A program made the translations under genes and the position numbers. Below the pieces are notes generated by a model. That model searched no databases. It was not told the DNA's origin and worked only from the letters and a program-made list of their open reading frames with translations. Below, piece after piece: positions 43,560-53,289 of a stretch of DNA of 64,000 nucleotides (positions within the stretch are counted from its first letter, which is position 1; each line of letters starts with the position of its first letter). Origin of the DNA: Streptomyces sp. Ncost-T10-10d (GTDB lineage Bacteria > Actinomycetota > Actinomycetes > Streptomycetales > Streptomycetaceae). Where the stretch lies: NCBI RefSeq assembly GCF_900091955.1, contig NZ_FMDF01000058.1:1-64000 (forward strand). The letters run 5' to 3'.

Positions 43560-46500
43560 ATGTCTACTTCCTTCGCTGATCTCCAGTACCGGCTCGGACA
43601 GCTCTCGCTCCGCGATGCACACCGGCTCGGCCGCCGTCTCGAAGGGGCGCGCCGCATCCGTAAGCCCGAGGCCCGGCAGACCGTGCTGGACGAGATCGCC
43701 ACCGAGGCCGGAAAGGCAGCCGAGCGGCTCGCGCTGCGTGCCACACGGATGCCCGCCCTGTCGTACCCGGAACAGCTCCCGGTCAGTCAGAAGAAGGACG
43801 AGATCCTGGAGGCGATACGCGACCACCAGGTCGTGATCGTCGCCGGGGAGACCGGCTCCGGCAAGACCACGCAGATCCCGAAGATCTGTATGGAGCTGGG
43901 GCGCGGTGTCCGGGGCATGATCGGGCACACCCAGCCGCGCCGGATCGCGGCCCGTACGGTCGCCGAGCGTGTCGCCGACGAGCTGAAGACCCCGCTGGGC
44001 GAGGCGGTCGGCTGGAAGGTCCGCTTCACCGACCAGGTGAACCCCGACGCTACGTTCGTCAAGCTGATGACGGACGGCATCCTGCTCGCCGAGATCCAGA
44101 CGGACCGCGAGCTGCGCGCGTACGACACGATCATCATCGACGAGGCCCATGAGCGGTCGCTGAACATCGACTTCCTGCTCGGCTATCTGGCCAGGCTGCT
44201 GCCCAAGCGGCCGGACCTGAAGGTCGTCATCACGTCGGCGACGATCGACCCCGAGCGATTCGCGCGCCACTTCGGCGAGGCGCCGATCGTCGAGGTCAGC
44301 GGCCGTACGTACCCGGTCGAGGTGCGCTACCGCCCGCTCCTCGAGGAGGAGGGCGACGACTCCGACCGCGACCAGATCACCGCGATCTGCGATGCCGTCG
44401 ACGAGCTCCAGTCGGAGGGCCCCGGCGATGTCCTGGTCTTCCTCTCCGGCGAGCGCGAGATCCGCGACACCGCGGACGCGCTGAACAAGAAGAACCTCCG
44501 CCACACCGAGGTGCTCCCTCTCTACGCGCGCCTGTCGCACGCCGAGCAGCACCGGGTGTTCCAGCGCCATACCGGCCGCAGGATCGTCCTGGCGACGAAC
44601 GTCGCCGAGACCTCCCTGACCGTCCCCGGCATCAAATACGTGATCGACCCGGGCAACGCCCGGATCTCCCGCTACAGCCACCGCACCAAGGTCCAGCGGC
44701 TGCCGATCGAGCGGATCTCGCAGGCCAGCGCCAATCAGCGCAAGGGCCGCTGCGGGCGTACGTCGGACGGCATCTGCATCCGGCTGTACTCCGAGGACGA
44801 CTTCCTGACCCGTCCGGAGTTCACCGACCCCGAGATCCTGCGTACGAACCTGGCCTCCGTCATCCTCCAGATGACCGCGGCCGGCCTCGGCGACATCGAG
44901 AAGTTCCCCTTCATCGACCCGCCGGACCACCGCAACATCCGCGACGGCATCCAGCTCCTCCAGGAACTCGGTGCGCTCGACCCGGAGGAAAAGGATCCGA
45001 AGAAGCGGCTCACCCAGCTCGGCCGGAAGCTCTCGCAGCTGCCCGTCGACCCGCGCCTGGCTCGCATGGTCATCGAGGCCGAGCGCAACGGCTGTGTCCG
45101 CGAGGTCATGGTCATCGCCGCCGCGCTCTCCATCCAGGACCCGCGCGAGCGGCCCTCGGACAAGCAGACACAGGCCGATCAGCAGCACGCCCGCTTCAAG
45201 GACGAGACCTCCGACTTCCTGGCGTTCCTGAATCTGTGGCGGTACGTCCGCGAGCAGCAGAAGGAGCGCGGCTCGTCCAGCTTCCGCCGGATGTGCAAGC
45301 AGGAGTATCTGAACTTCCTGCGCATCCGCGAATGGCAGGACATCTACGCGCAGCTGCGTACCGTCGCAAAGCAGATGGGCATGCAGGTCGAGGAGCCCTC
45401 GGCGGGCACAGACGCGCCGGAGCAGTCGGTGCACACCTCGCTGCTGGCCGGGCTGCTCTCGCACATCGGGCTGAAGGACACCGAGAAGAACGAGTACCTG
45501 GGTGCCCGCAGCGCCAAGTTCGCGATCTTCCCCGGATCGGCACTCTTCAAGAAGCAGCCGCGATTCGTGATGTCGGCCGAGCTGGTCGAGACGTCCCGGC
45601 TGTGGGCGCGGGTCAACGCCAAGGTCGAGCCGGAGTGGATCGAGCCGCTGGCTCAGCATCTGCTGAAGCGCACCTACAGCGAACCGCACTGGGAGAAGGA
45701 TCAGGCGGCGGTGATGGCGTACGAGCGGGTCACGCTGTACGGAGTGCCGATCGTCGCCCAGCGCAAGATCAATTTCGGCCGTATCGACGCCGAGACCTCC
45801 CGCGACCTGTTCATCCGCAACGCCCTGGTCGAGGGCGACTGGCGGACGCACCATCAGTTCTTCCATGACAACCGCAAGCTCCTCGGCGAGGTCGAGGAGC
45901 TCGAGCACCGAGCGCGGCGCCGCGACATCCTCGTGGACGACGAGACGCTCTTCGACTTCTACGACCGGCGCATCCCCGATCACGTGGTCTCCGGGGCGCA
46001 CTTCGACTCCTGGTGGAAGCACAAGCGCCGCGACGAGCCGGACGCGCTGGACTTCGAGCGCTCGATGCTCATCAACGAGAAGGCCGGGGCCGTCACCAAG
46101 GACGACTACCCCGACTCCTGGCGGCAGGGGAAGCTCAAGTTCAGGGTGACGTACCAGTTCGAGCCCGGTGCGGACGCGGACGGTGTGACCGTCCACGTCC
46201 CGCTCCAGGTGCTCAACCAGGTCACCGCCGAGGGCTTCGACTGGCAGATCCCGGGCCTGCGCGAGGAAGTGGTCACCGAGCTGATCCGCTCGCTGCCCAA
46301 GCCGATCCGCCGGCACTACGTCCCCGCGCCGAACTACGCGGGCAAGTTCCTGGACCGGGCGGTCCCCCTCCAGGAGCCGCTGCCGGTCACGCTGGCCCGG
46401 GAGCTCCAGCGCATGGTCGGCGTCCCGGTCGGCGCCGACGACTTCGACCTGACCCGCATCCCGGACCACCTGAAGATCACTTTCCGGATCGTCGACGAGC

Positions 46501-47492
46501 GGCGCCGCAAGGTGGCCGAGGACAAGGATCTGGATGCGCTGAAGCTCCAGCTGCGCCCCAAGGCCCGTCAGGCCCTCTCCAAGGCCGCCGCGGCCACTGC
46601 GGGGCCGTCGGGCGAGTCCATCGAACGTTCGGGCCTCACGGACTGGACGATCGGCACCCTGAACCGCGTCTTCGAGACCCGCCGGGCCGGCCAGCCGGTC
46701 AAGGCGTACCCGGCGCTGGTCGACCAGGGCGACACCGTGGCCGTACGACTCTTCGACACCGAGGCCGAGCAGCTGCAGTCCATGTGGCGCGGCACCCGGA
46801 AGCTGATCCTGCTGAACATCCCGGTGAACCCGGCCAAGTTCGCCTCGGACAAGCTGACGAACCAGCAGAAGCTGGCTCTGTCCCGCAATCCGCACGGCTC
46901 CATCCAGGCGCTGTTCGAGGACTGCGCCACGGCGGCCGCGGACCGGCTGATCGGCGCCCACGGCGGTCCGGCCTGGGACGAGGAGTCGTTCCGGAAGCTG
47001 TACGACAAGGTGCGCGCCGACCTCGTGGCGCTGACCGAGCACACGGTCAAGCAGGTGCAGCAGGTACTGGCCGCCTGGCAGGCCTGCGAGCGGCGCCTGA
47101 AGGCCACCAACAGCCTCGTCCTGGTCAACAACGTCACCGATGCGCGGGACCAGCTCGCGGCCCTCGTGCCGCCGGGCTTCGTCACCGCGACCGGGCTGCG
47201 CCGGCTGCCCGACCTGATGCGCTATCTGGTCGCCGTGGACCGCCGGCTCCAGCAGATGCCGACGGCCGTCCAGCGCGACACCACGCGCATGGAGAAGGTC
47301 CACGAGATGCAGGACGAGTACGCCTGGCTGCTCGAACAGATGCCGCGGGGCAGGCCCGTTCCGCAGGAGGTCCTGGACATCCGCTGGATGATCGAGGAGC
47401 TCCGGGTCAGCTATTTCGCGCACGCCCTGGGGACGGCCTACCCCGTCTCCGACAAGCGGATCGTGAAGGCGATCGACGCGGCCGCCCCGTGA
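43560..47492 (+). CDS. hrpA: ATP-dependent RNA helicase HrpA
   Basis: A 1310-residue DEAH-box helicase of full family length. Motifs: Walker A GETGSGKTTQIPK (about 97-110), QPRRIAA, DEAH in IIIDEAHERSLNID, then SAT, TNVAETSLT and QRKGRCGRTSDG. An HA2/OB region follows, and a long C-terminal DUF3418 region (about 730-1300) that is specific to HrpA. In E. coli HrpA resolves stalled or collided ribosomes on mRNA; the same role is likely. ATG 43560 is used. It is divergent from the thiol-module genes. Confidence 0.94.
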   Translation: MSTSFADLQYRLGQLSLRDAHRLGRRLEGARRIRKPEARQTVLDEIATEAGKAAERLALRATRMPALSYPEQLPVSQKKDEILEAIRDHQVVIVAGETGSGKTTQIPKICMELGRGVRGMIGHTQPRRIAARTVAERVADELKTPLGEAVGWKVRFTDQVNPDATFVKLMTDGILLAEIQTDRELRAYDTIIIDEAHERSLNIDFLLGYLARLLPKRPDLKVVITSATIDPERFARHFGEAPIVEVSGRTYPVEVRYRPLLEEEGDDSDRDQITAICDAVDELQSEGPGDVLVFLSGEREIRDTADALNKKNLRHTEVLPLYARLSHAEQHRVFQRHTGRRIVLATNVAETSLTVPGIKYVIDPGNARISRYSHRTKVQRLPIERISQASANQRKGRCGRTSDGICIRLYSEDDFLTRPEFTDPEILRTNLASVILQMTAAGLGDIEKFPFIDPPDHRNIRDGIQLLQELGALDPEEKDPKKRLTQLGRKLSQLPVDPRLARMVIEAERNGCVREVMVIAAALSIQDPRERPSDKQTQADQQHARFKDETSDFLAFLNLWRYVREQQKERGSSSFRRMCKQEYLNFLRIREWQDIYAQLRTVAKQMGMQVEEPSAGTDAPEQSVHTSLLAGLLSHIGLKDTEKNEYLGARSAKFAIFPGSALFKKQPRFVMSAELVETSRLWARVNAKVEPEWIEPLAQHLLKRTYSEPHWEKDQAAVMAYERVTLYGVPIVAQRKINFGRIDAETSRDLFIRNALVEGDWRTHHQFFHDNRKLLGEVEELEHRARRRDILVDDETLFDFYDRRIPDHVVSGAHFDSWWKHKRRDEPDALDFERSMLINEKAGAVTKDDYPDSWRQGKLKFRVTYQFEPGADADGVTVHVPLQVLNQVTAEGFDWQIPGLREEVVTELIRSLPKPIRRHYVPAPNYAGKFLDRAVPLQEPLPVTLARELQRMVGVPVGADDFDLTRIPDHLKITFRIVDERRRKVAEDKDLDALKLQLRPKARQALSKAAAATAGPSGESIERSGLTDWTIGTLNRVFETRRAGQPVKAYPALVDQGDTVAVRLFDTEAEQLQSMWRGTRKLILLNIPVNPAKFASDKLTNQQKLALSRNPHGSIQALFEDCATAAADRLIGAHGGPAWDEESFRKLYDKVRADLVALTEHTVKQVQQVLAAWQACERRLKATNSLVLVNNVTDARDQLAALVPPGFVTATGLRRLPDLMRYLVAVDRRLQQMPTAVQRDTTRMEKVHEMQDEYAWLLEQMPRGRPVPQEVLDIRWMIEELRVSYFAHALGTAYPVSDKRIVKAIDAAAP

Positions 47493-47538
47493 GACGGCCC
47501 CGGCCGGAGCCGTAACGGAACCACCACCTTCGGTGAGG

Positions 47539-47568
47539 TCGACCAGACCCTCTGACCTGCTGTACAGT
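47539..47568 (+). promoter_or_regulatory. Promoter of tRNA-Asp copy 2
   Basis: TCGACC (-35) and TACAGT (-10), 18-bp spacer, starting 46 bp after the hrpA stop. The -10 is the same as that of the Glu-Asp-Phe cluster. Confidence 0.5.
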
Positions 47569-47607
47569 CTGTCTTCGCAGGCAGCCGCAAGGAAGCCGCG
47601 AAAACCT

Positions 47608-47682
47608 GGTCCTGTGGAGCAGTTTGGAGTGCTCGCCACCCTGTCAAGGTGGAGGCCGCGGGTTCAAATCCCGTCAGGACCG
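47608..47682 (+). tRNA. tRNA-Asp (GUC), copy 2
   Basis: 75 nt, identical to the copy at 41042-41116. A stand-alone gene after hrpA with its own promoter and terminator. Confidence 0.95.
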
Positions 47683-47688
47683 CAGTAA

Positions 47689-47722
47689 CGAAAGCCCGGA
47701 TCCTTCTGGATCCGGGCTTTCG
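47689..47722 (+). terminator. Terminator of tRNA-Asp copy 2
   Basis: A 15-bp perfect stem (CGAAAGCCCGGATCC and complement) with loop TTCT, six bases after the tRNA. Confidence 0.88.
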
Positions 47723-47819
47723 CGCGTCTTGACTCCGGCAACTGCCGACGAGTACTCAGACAACAGGGGCTGCCCCTGTTCCCCGGCGCGGGGCGGCAGT
47801 CCACCGGGAGGTGGCACGT

Positions 47820-48062
47820 ATGACGGCGTCCGCTGGGCACGAGACCCGCGCACTCCTGCGCGCCCATCTGGCCGCCGCTTCCGGCTATCGCCACCTCACT
47901 CGCCGCTGCCCGATCTGCCATCGGCTCCTACGGCTCGCCATGGAGCCCGTGACGGCCTCCCGGACCGCCTCCCCGCCCGAGCCGCCGGTCCTGTGCGCGA
48001 GGCGCCAGGACGGCGCCCTGGAAGGCCGGGAGGTCCAGGACGAAAGTCCCTCGCCCGGGTGA
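47820..48062 (+). CDS. DUF6274-type small protein
   Basis: An 80-residue protein (MTASAGHETRALLRAHLAAA start). It has a helical N-terminus and a CPIC motif (RRCPICHRLLRLAME) that could bind metal but lacks a second cysteine pair; only one further Cys follows. I recognise the N-terminal 45 residues as the streptomycete DUF6274 family. GGAGG is 8 bases before ATG 47820; GTG 47811 is an alternative. Function unknown. It lies between tRNA-Asp and bldC. Confidence 0.7.
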   Translation: MTASAGHETRALLRAHLAAASGYRHLTRRCPICHRLLRLAMEPVTASRTASPPEPPVLCARRQDGALEGREVQDESPSPG

Positions 48063-48396
48063 CCAATGGCGCAGCATTCCGCTTCCTGGAGGTGGCAGGC
48101 TCGCACTTGGCAAGGCTCATGCAGTGTGACGGGAGTCACCGAATGAGTTTTGAGAAGGGGTGACTTTACACCCTTCCTACAACTGGCGAATTTAATATGT
48201 GCAATTGCACCACTCGGACGGGAACGTCGCGGGACCTTCCGAACCACCCCGGCCCGACCGCCCCGGGGCGGTCGGGAACAGTCCCGCACAGACCCGCGCA
48301 AGCCCGCACGGCACCCTGGCCGGAGCCAACCGGACGCCCGGTTTTCAGCGACGCCCGAGCCGCCCCGGGCGGGGAGGTCTCCGGTCCTTGAGAGCA

Positions 48397-48439
48397 CAAA
48401 AAAAAGATCGCGCTGGACCCGGCGGAGTCCAGCGCGATC
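48397..48439 (-). terminator. Intrinsic terminator downstream of bldC
   Basis: On the minus strand GATCGCGCTGGAC and its complement form a 13-bp stem with an 8-base loop, followed by a run of eight T. This is a textbook Rho-independent terminator, unusual for its T-tract in this genome, and it lies 130 bp beyond the bldC stop. Confidence 0.92.
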
Positions 48440-48568
48440 GAACGACGCACCCGTATTGCACAGGTATGGCGCCCGTTGGGGCGGGCGCCCGTCATGTGGA
48501 GCTATGGGTGGGCCTGCATGGGTTGGGGGACCCGGAAGCCCGGTTGTGGCGCGGCGACAGGGGGTGTG

Positions 48569-48775
48569 TCAGGCCTCGCTGCGCTGCTGCGGAATACCCG
48601 CAAGCAGTGCGCGGACCTCTGCCTCGCGGTACCGGCGATGTCCACCGAGCGTGCGGATGGACGTGAGCTTGCCCGCCTTGGCCCAGCGGGTAACCGTCTT
48701 CGGGTCCACGCGGAACATCGTGGCAACCTCAGCCGGGGTCAGCAGCGGCTCGGCATCAGGGGTGCGAGCGGTCAT
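48569..48775 (-). CDS. bldC: Developmental regulator BldC (MerR-like)
   Basis: A 68-residue DNA-binding protein made up of a single winged HTH of the MerR type (LLTPAEVATMFRVDPKTVTRW, then KLTSIRTLGGHRRYREAEVR), matching BldC as I remember it over its full length. BldC binds direct repeats cooperatively and holds back entry into development in Streptomyces. ATG 48775 is preceded by GAGGAGG at 6 bases. It is monocistronic. A hairpin-like palindrome sits in its leader, and the transcript probably ends at the terminator 48397-48439. Confidence 0.97.
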   Translation of the reverse strand: MTARTPDAEPLLTPAEVATMFRVDPKTVTRWAKAGKLTSIRTLGGHRRYREAEVRALLAGIPQQRSEA

Positions 48776-48792
48776 GAGCGGCCTCCTCGGGA

Positions 48793-48814
48793 GAACCGAA
48801 CCATCTCGGTTCTT
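48793..48814. promoter_or_regulatory. Inverted repeat in bldC leader
   Basis: AGAACCGA, a 6-base loop, TCGGTTCT: perfect 8-bp arms about 17 bp upstream of the bldC ATG, just before its ribosome-binding site. It may be an operator, or an RNA hairpin affecting translation. The region 48815-49298 otherwise holds no gene I can support; it should contain the bldC promoter. Confidence 0.5.
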
Positions 48815-49298
48815 TCCTCTAAATTCTGCACCTTGACCCGCGTTGCCCGAAATGGCGGACGCGGGCCGAGTCGGTTATAGGACGAACGGCTTGTCCTCGG
48901 CACTACAACTACACCATCCGTCCAGCCACGTCGGCCAAACCGATGGAATTGCCCTCCCAGGTGTTCATCAGCGACGGAAGCCGATGGACCATGCCATAGC
49001 GGACAGTCACACCACCGTGACGATCAGTCACAGAGCGATCAGGAGCCATCAGACCCCCCATAGCGTGCAATGCTGAGCATTCCGCCCCTAGTTGGACGGA
49101 AGGAGCCCTCCCCGGACCCCTTGTCCTATTTTGGCACGAGGAGTAGGGAAGGACGCAAGGGCCCCGTTAGTGCTATCCGTCACGCTTGAGGCAAAGGCCC
49201 GGTTCGGGACGTAGGTCCTGGCACCGCTGAGGTACGCTTCCACCCCTTCATCCTCACGTGTCACACAGGTCACAGGTTCAGACGCGGATGAGGCCCTG

Positions 49299-50144
49299 TC
49301 AGTTGGCGAATTGACGATCCCTTACCGCCCGCCAGCGCGCCGCCAGCCGCCCGTACGCCTCACTCGCCCCTTCGGCGTCGCCGGCCTGCAGAGCCGCGAT
49401 GCCCTCGGCCACATCGGCGGCCGAGCGGTCCCCGGCGAGCTGCGCCGCCGGCAGTGCGTGCACCAGACCTGCGTAGTCCAGCTCGACCAGTGCGCGCGGA
49501 TGGAACTCCTCCAGCCAGCGCCCCACGTCCACGAGCCCCTCGGTCAGCGGCCCTTCGTCCATGGCCTCCCGCAGCGTCTTCAGCGCCCGGGCCAGTCGGC
49601 GCCGGGCCTGGACCATCGGCGTCCGGTACCGCAGCACGGGCGGCTCACCGCCCTCGCCCGCCTCCGCGTACTCCCGCTCCTCGTCGGAGAAGAGCACGAA
49701 CCAGCGCACCGGGACCTGCCACACCGAGGTGAGGATCCAGGGCCTGGCGTCCGGATTGCGCTCCGCCCACCGCTCGTGGTCCGCGACGGCCTGCCCGCGC
49801 ACCACCGGCGGCAGCACGGCGTCGAGCACCGGCCCGGGGAACATCTCCATCAGCTCGTCCAGCGCCAGCCAGCCGCGCAGCCTGGTCCGCCACGGACAGA
49901 CGCACACCACACCGTCCATCACGGCGACGAACGCGTCCCCGCTCTCGTGCACCGGCACGCCGACCGGCGGTGTGGCCACCAAGTCGGCGAGCGAACGGCG
50001 CAGTTCGTCCTGGGCCGTGGGGATTCGGGAGCGCCCGGCATAACGGGCCCAGTGGTCGCGTTCGGGCTCCGGGAAGGCTGCCAGCGGCTCGTACACCCGG
50101 AGGTAGGACGCGTAAGGGACGAGCACTGAGGACACCACGGACAT
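49299..50144 (-). CDS. Conserved hypothetical protein
   Basis: A 281-residue soluble protein, with no signal peptide or membrane helix. The sequence is rich in Trp/Arg/Glu (FPEPERDHWARYAG, WQVPVRWFVLFSDEEREYAE). The C-terminal third is helical and Ala-rich (LARALKTLREAMDEG, EASEAYGRLAARWRAV). I cannot assign a family function. Streptomycetes generally keep a gene of this type between bldC and vdh. It is divergent from vdh with a 176-bp gap that carries a small dyad (CTACG-TCCG-CGTAG at 50205-50218). Confidence 0.75.
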   Translation of the reverse strand: MSVVSSVLVPYASYLRVYEPLAAFPEPERDHWARYAGRSRIPTAQDELRRSLADLVATPPVGVPVHESGDAFVAVMDGVVCVCPWRTRLRGWLALDELMEMFPGPVLDAVLPPVVRGQAVADHERWAERNPDARPWILTSVWQVPVRWFVLFSDEEREYAEAGEGGEPPVLRYRTPMVQARRRLARALKTLREAMDEGPLTEGLVDVGRWLEEFHPRALVELDYAGLVHALPAAQLAGDRSAADVAEGIAALQAGDAEGASEAYGRLAARWRAVRDRQFAN

Positions 50145-50320
50145 GCAGCAAATCGTGTCATGCCCGTACTCCGCCGGGGGGTGATCCTGGGCACTGGAAC
50201 AGATCTACGTCCGCGTAGGACTTACGCTCTTGCCCAGTCGGACCGGCCGTGCCGGCCGGTCCGCGGCCCTCCCCACCTTCAGGAGGGTCCTCCGCCGCTT
50301 CGTACTTGGGAGTCACCACA

Positions 50321-51412
50321 GTGACCGATGTGACCGGCGCGCCTGGCGATGTACTGCACACCCTGTTCCACTCGGATCAGGGGGGCCACGAGCAAGTCGT
50401 GCTCTGCCAGGACCGTGCCAGCGGCCTCAAGGCCGTCATCGCCATCCACTCCACCGCCCTGGGCCCGGCCCTCGGCGGCACCCGCTTCTATCCGTACGCC
50501 TCCGAGGAAGAGGCCGTCGCGGACGCGCTGAACCTGTCGCGCGGTATGTCTTACAAGAACGCCATGGCCGGTCTCGACCACGGCGGCGGCAAGGCCGTCA
50601 TCATCGGTGACCCGGAGAAGATCAAGAGCGAGGAACTGCTGCTGGCCTACGGCCGGTTCGTGGCCTCGCTCGGTGGTCGTTACGTGACGGCCTGCGACGT
50701 CGGCACCTACGTCGCCGACATGGACGTCGTCGCCCGCGAGTGCCGGTGGACCACCGGCCGCTCACCGGAGAGCGGTGGCGCCGGCGACTCCTCGGTCCTC
50801 ACCGCTTTCGGTGTCTTCCAGGGCATGCGGGCCTCTGCCCAGCACCTCTGGGGCGACCCGACGCTGCGTGGCCGAAAAGTGGGGGTCGCCGGGGTCGGCA
50901 AGGTCGGTCACCACCTGGTCGAGCATCTGCTGTCGGACGGCGCGGAGGTCGTGATCACGGATGTGCGGGAGGAGTCCGTCCGCCGCATCACCGATGAACA
51001 CCCCGAGGTCGCCGTTGCCGCGGACACCGCGGCGCTGATCCGTACCGAGGGCCTCGACATCTACGCTCCGTGCGCGCTCGGCGGCGCGCTGAACGACGAC
51101 ACCGTTCCGGTGCTCACGGCGAAGGTGGTGTGCGGTGCGGCCAACAACCAGCTCGCGCACCCCGGCGTCGAGAAGGACCTCGCGGACCGGTCGATCCTGT
51201 ACGCGCCCGACTATGTGGTGAACGCGGGCGGTGTCATCCAGGTCGCCGACGAGCTGCACGGGTTCGACTTCGGCCGGTGCAAGGCCAAGGCGTCGAAGAT
51301 TTTCGACACCACGCTCGCCATATTCGCACGTGCGAAGGCCGATGGCATTCCTCCGGCTGCCGCGGCCGACCGGATCGCCGAACAGCGGATGGCCGAAGCC
51401 CGCCGTAGCTGA
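50321..51412 (+). CDS. vdh: Valine (branched-chain amino acid) dehydrogenase
   Basis: A 363-residue NAD-dependent enzyme of the Glu/Leu/Phe/Val dehydrogenase family. It deaminates valine, leucine and isoleucine to 2-oxo acids, feeding fatty-acid and polyketide starter units. The catalytic Lys region is in [13 protein letters not shown], and the second domain's NAD motif is [17 protein letters not shown]. It matches the streptomycete Vdh closely. GTG 50321 has GGGAG at 8 bases. In-frame upstream codons to 50249 lack support. A strong terminator follows at 51459-51502. Confidence 0.95.
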   Translation: MTDVTGAPGDVLHTLFHSDQGGHEQVVLCQDRASGLKAVIAIHSTALGPALGGTRFYPYASEEEAVADALNLSRGMSYKNAMAGLDHGGGKAVIIGDPEKIKSEELLLAYGRFVASLGGRYVTACDVGTYVADMDVVARECRWTTGRSPESGGAGDSSVLTAFGVFQGMRASAQHLWGDPTLRGRKVGVAGVGKVGHHLVEHLLSDGAEVVITDVREESVRRITDEHPEVAVAADTAALIRTEGLDIYAPCALGGALNDDTVPVLTAKVVCGAANNQLAHPGVEKDLADRSILYAPDYVVNAGGVIQVADELHGFDFGRCKAKASKIFDTTLAIFARAKADGIPPAAAADRIAEQRMAEARRS

Positions 51413-51458
51413 CGGTCACCGGGGCATCACCCGACGTTTTCGCCTCTTCCTGCCTGCG

Positions 51459-51502
51459 GACCCGCCGACCGGCGAGACAAGACTCACGCCGGTCGGCGGG
51501 TC
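51459..51502 (+). terminator. Terminator of vdh
   Basis: A 16-bp perfect stem (GACCCGCCGACCGGCG and complement) with a 12-base loop, 47 bp after the vdh stop. Confidence 0.85.
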
Positions 51503-51724
51503 GCATGCCAAGAAGAGGTTAAAATCGCAGTTGACCAGCGAGGACGGGGCTTCTCGCCGGTCCTCTTCCGGGGCACGTGATGCGGGCGGCGTACCGTATG
51601 GCCGCGGAAGCAGGTACCGTTAAAGCCCTACGGGCACGGTCTCTCTACCGAGAGTCCGTCCTGAAACATGAACGCGTGTCAAGACTCTGGGGCCGTCGAG
51701 CCCCGTCACCGAGGGGGTCGAGCC

Positions 51725-51982
51725 ATGGGGCGCGGCCGGGCAAAGGCCAAGCAGACAAAGGTCGCCCGCCAGCTGAAGTACAGCAGCGGCGGGACTGACC
51801 TGTCGCGTCTGGCCAATGAGCTGGGCGCATCGCCTTCGAGTCAACCACCGAACGCAGAGCCGTTCGAGGACGACGACGAGGAAGATGACCCGTACGCACA
51901 GTACGCGGATCTGTACAACGACGACGAGGACGAGGACGAGGACGATAAGTCCGGTCCGTCGTCACAGCGCCGCGGCGCTTGA
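51725..51982 (+). CDS. DUF3073 family small acidic protein
   Basis: An 85-residue protein. A basic N-terminus (MGRGRAKAKQTKVARQLKY, then TDLSRLANELG) is followed by a highly acidic Asp/Glu tract (DDDEEDDPYAQYADLY and NDDEDEDEDD). This matches the actinobacterial DUF3073 family, whose function is unknown. The bipolar charge suggests nucleic-acid or protein contacts. A GAGGGGG Shine-Dalgarno sequence precedes ATG 51725. It is monocistronic, with a terminator at 52000-52029. Confidence 0.88.
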   Translation: MGRGRAKAKQTKVARQLKYSSGGTDLSRLANELGASPSSQPPNAEPFEDDDEEDDPYAQYADLYNDDEDEDEDDKSGPSSQRRGA

Positions 51983-51999
51983 CCTCGCGCTGACACATC

Positions 52000-52029
52000 A
52001 ACCCGGTCCGGGCCTGCCCGGACCGGGTT
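52000..52029 (+). terminator. Terminator of DUF3073 gene
   Basis: AACCCGGTCCGGGC, CT, GCCCGGACCGGGTT: a 14-bp stem, the innermost pairs probably open, 18 bp after the stop. Confidence 0.8.
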
Positions 52030-52095
52030 CTGTGCTACCCCGATCCGGTCCGGCTGCTCGGGCGGGCATCGGTGTCCTCGATCGTCGGACGGGGT

Positions 52096-52136
52096 GGTCA
52101 CCCGGCGACCGAGGACGAAGCGGTCACCGGGTGACC
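52096..52136 (-). terminator. Terminator of purM
   Basis: GGTCACCCGG and its complement form the outer stem, continued inward by GACCG/CGGTC after one unpaired base on each side. It lies 20 bp downstream of the purM stop on the minus strand. Confidence 0.75.
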
Positions 52137-52155
52137 CCGGTGTGCCCGCCCGTGC

Positions 52156-53229
52156 CTAACGCGCGTAGTCGCCCACCAGCTCGGCACCCGAGGTGTGCGT
52201 GCCGCGCTCCGTGATCTCGCCCGCGACCCAGGAATCGACCCCGCGGTCGGCCAGCGTCGTCAGGGCGACGTCCACGGACTGCTCCGGGACGATCGCGATC
52301 ATGCCGACGCCCATGTTCAGCGTCTTCTCCAGCTCCAGCTGCTCGACCTGACCCGCCTTGCCGACCAGGTCGAAGACCGCGCCGGGCACCCAGGTGGAGC
52401 GGTCGACCCTGGCGTGCAGTCCGTCCGGGATGACCCGGGCCAGGTTGTTGGCGAGGCCGCCGCCGGTGACGTGGCTGAAGCCGTGCACCTCGGTCGTACG
52501 GGTGAGGGCCAGGCAGTCCAGCGAGTAGATCTTGGTGGGCTCCAGGAGCTCCTCGCCGAGCGTCCGCCCGAACTCCTCGACCTCGCGGTCCAGCGCCCAG
52601 CCGGCCCGGTCGAAGACCACGTGACGGACGAGCGAGTACCCGTTGGAGTGAAGACCGGACGACGCCATGGCGATCACGACGTCACCCTTACGGATACGTT
52701 CCGGGCCGAGCAGCTGATCGGCCTCGACCACGCCCGTACCGGCGCCCGCGACATCGAAGTCGTCCGGGCCGAGAAGACCCGGGTGCTCGGCGGTCTCGCC
52801 GCCGACCAGGGCGCAGCCGGCGAGGACACAGCCTTCGGCGATGCCCTTCACGATGGACGCGACACGCTCGGGGTGCACCTTGCCGACACAGATGTAGTCG
52901 GTCATGAAGAGCGGCTCGGCACCGCAGACGACCAGGTCGTCGACGACCATGCCGACGAGGTCGTGGCCGATGGTGTCGTACACGCCCATCTTGCGGGCGA
53001 GGTCGACCTTCGTGCCGACGCCGTCGGTGGCGGAGGCGAGCAGCGGACGCTCGTAACGCTTGAGGGCCGAGGCGTCGAAGAGTCCGGCGAAACCGCCGAG
53101 GCCGCCGAGGCCCGCGACCTCCGCGCGCTGCGTCTTCTTCACCCACTCCTTCATCAGCTCGACGGCACGGTCGCCGGCCTCGATGTCGACGCCCGCTGCC
53201 GCGTAGGAAGCACCTGTTGTCTCAGACAT
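52156..53229 (-). CDS. purM: Phosphoribosylformylglycinamidine cyclo-ligase
   Basis: A 357-residue AIR synthetase, step 5 of purine synthesis: FGAM + ATP to AIR. Typical motifs: YAAAGVDIEAGDRAVE at the N-terminus, LASATDGVGTKVDLA, HDLVGMVVDDLVVCGAEPLF, ALVGGETAEHPG and SHVTGGGLANNLARVIP. The length is normal for the family. It is 60 bp downstream of purF on the same strand and presumably in one operon with it, with a terminator directly after. Confidence 0.97.
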   Translation of the reverse strand: MSETTGASYAAAGVDIEAGDRAVELMKEWVKKTQRAEVAGLGGLGGFAGLFDASALKRYERPLLASATDGVGTKVDLARKMGVYDTIGHDLVGMVVDDLVVCGAEPLFMTDYICVGKVHPERVASIVKGIAEGCVLAGCALVGGETAEHPGLLGPDDFDVAGAGTGVVEADQLLGPERIRKGDVVIAMASSGLHSNGYSLVRHVVFDRAGWALDREVEEFGRTLGEELLEPTKIYSLDCLALTRTTEVHGFSHVTGGGLANNLARVIPDGLHARVDRSTWVPGAVFDLVGKAGQVEQLELEKTLNMGVGMIAIVPEQSVDVALTTLADRGVDSWVAGEITERGTHTSGAELVGDYAR

Positions 53230-53289
53230 TGCCTGGGATCTTTCGTGTGGAAATACGGGGCTGGTGGCCAGAGGTGTACGGCTGGACCG

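Noticed and set aside
42969..47639. A 1556-codon open frame on the minus strand opposite hrpA
   Set aside because: It is the antisense shadow of a full-length helicase gene with all its motifs. Only its last 144 codons, beyond hrpA, carry a signal peptide and are kept as a separate small gene.
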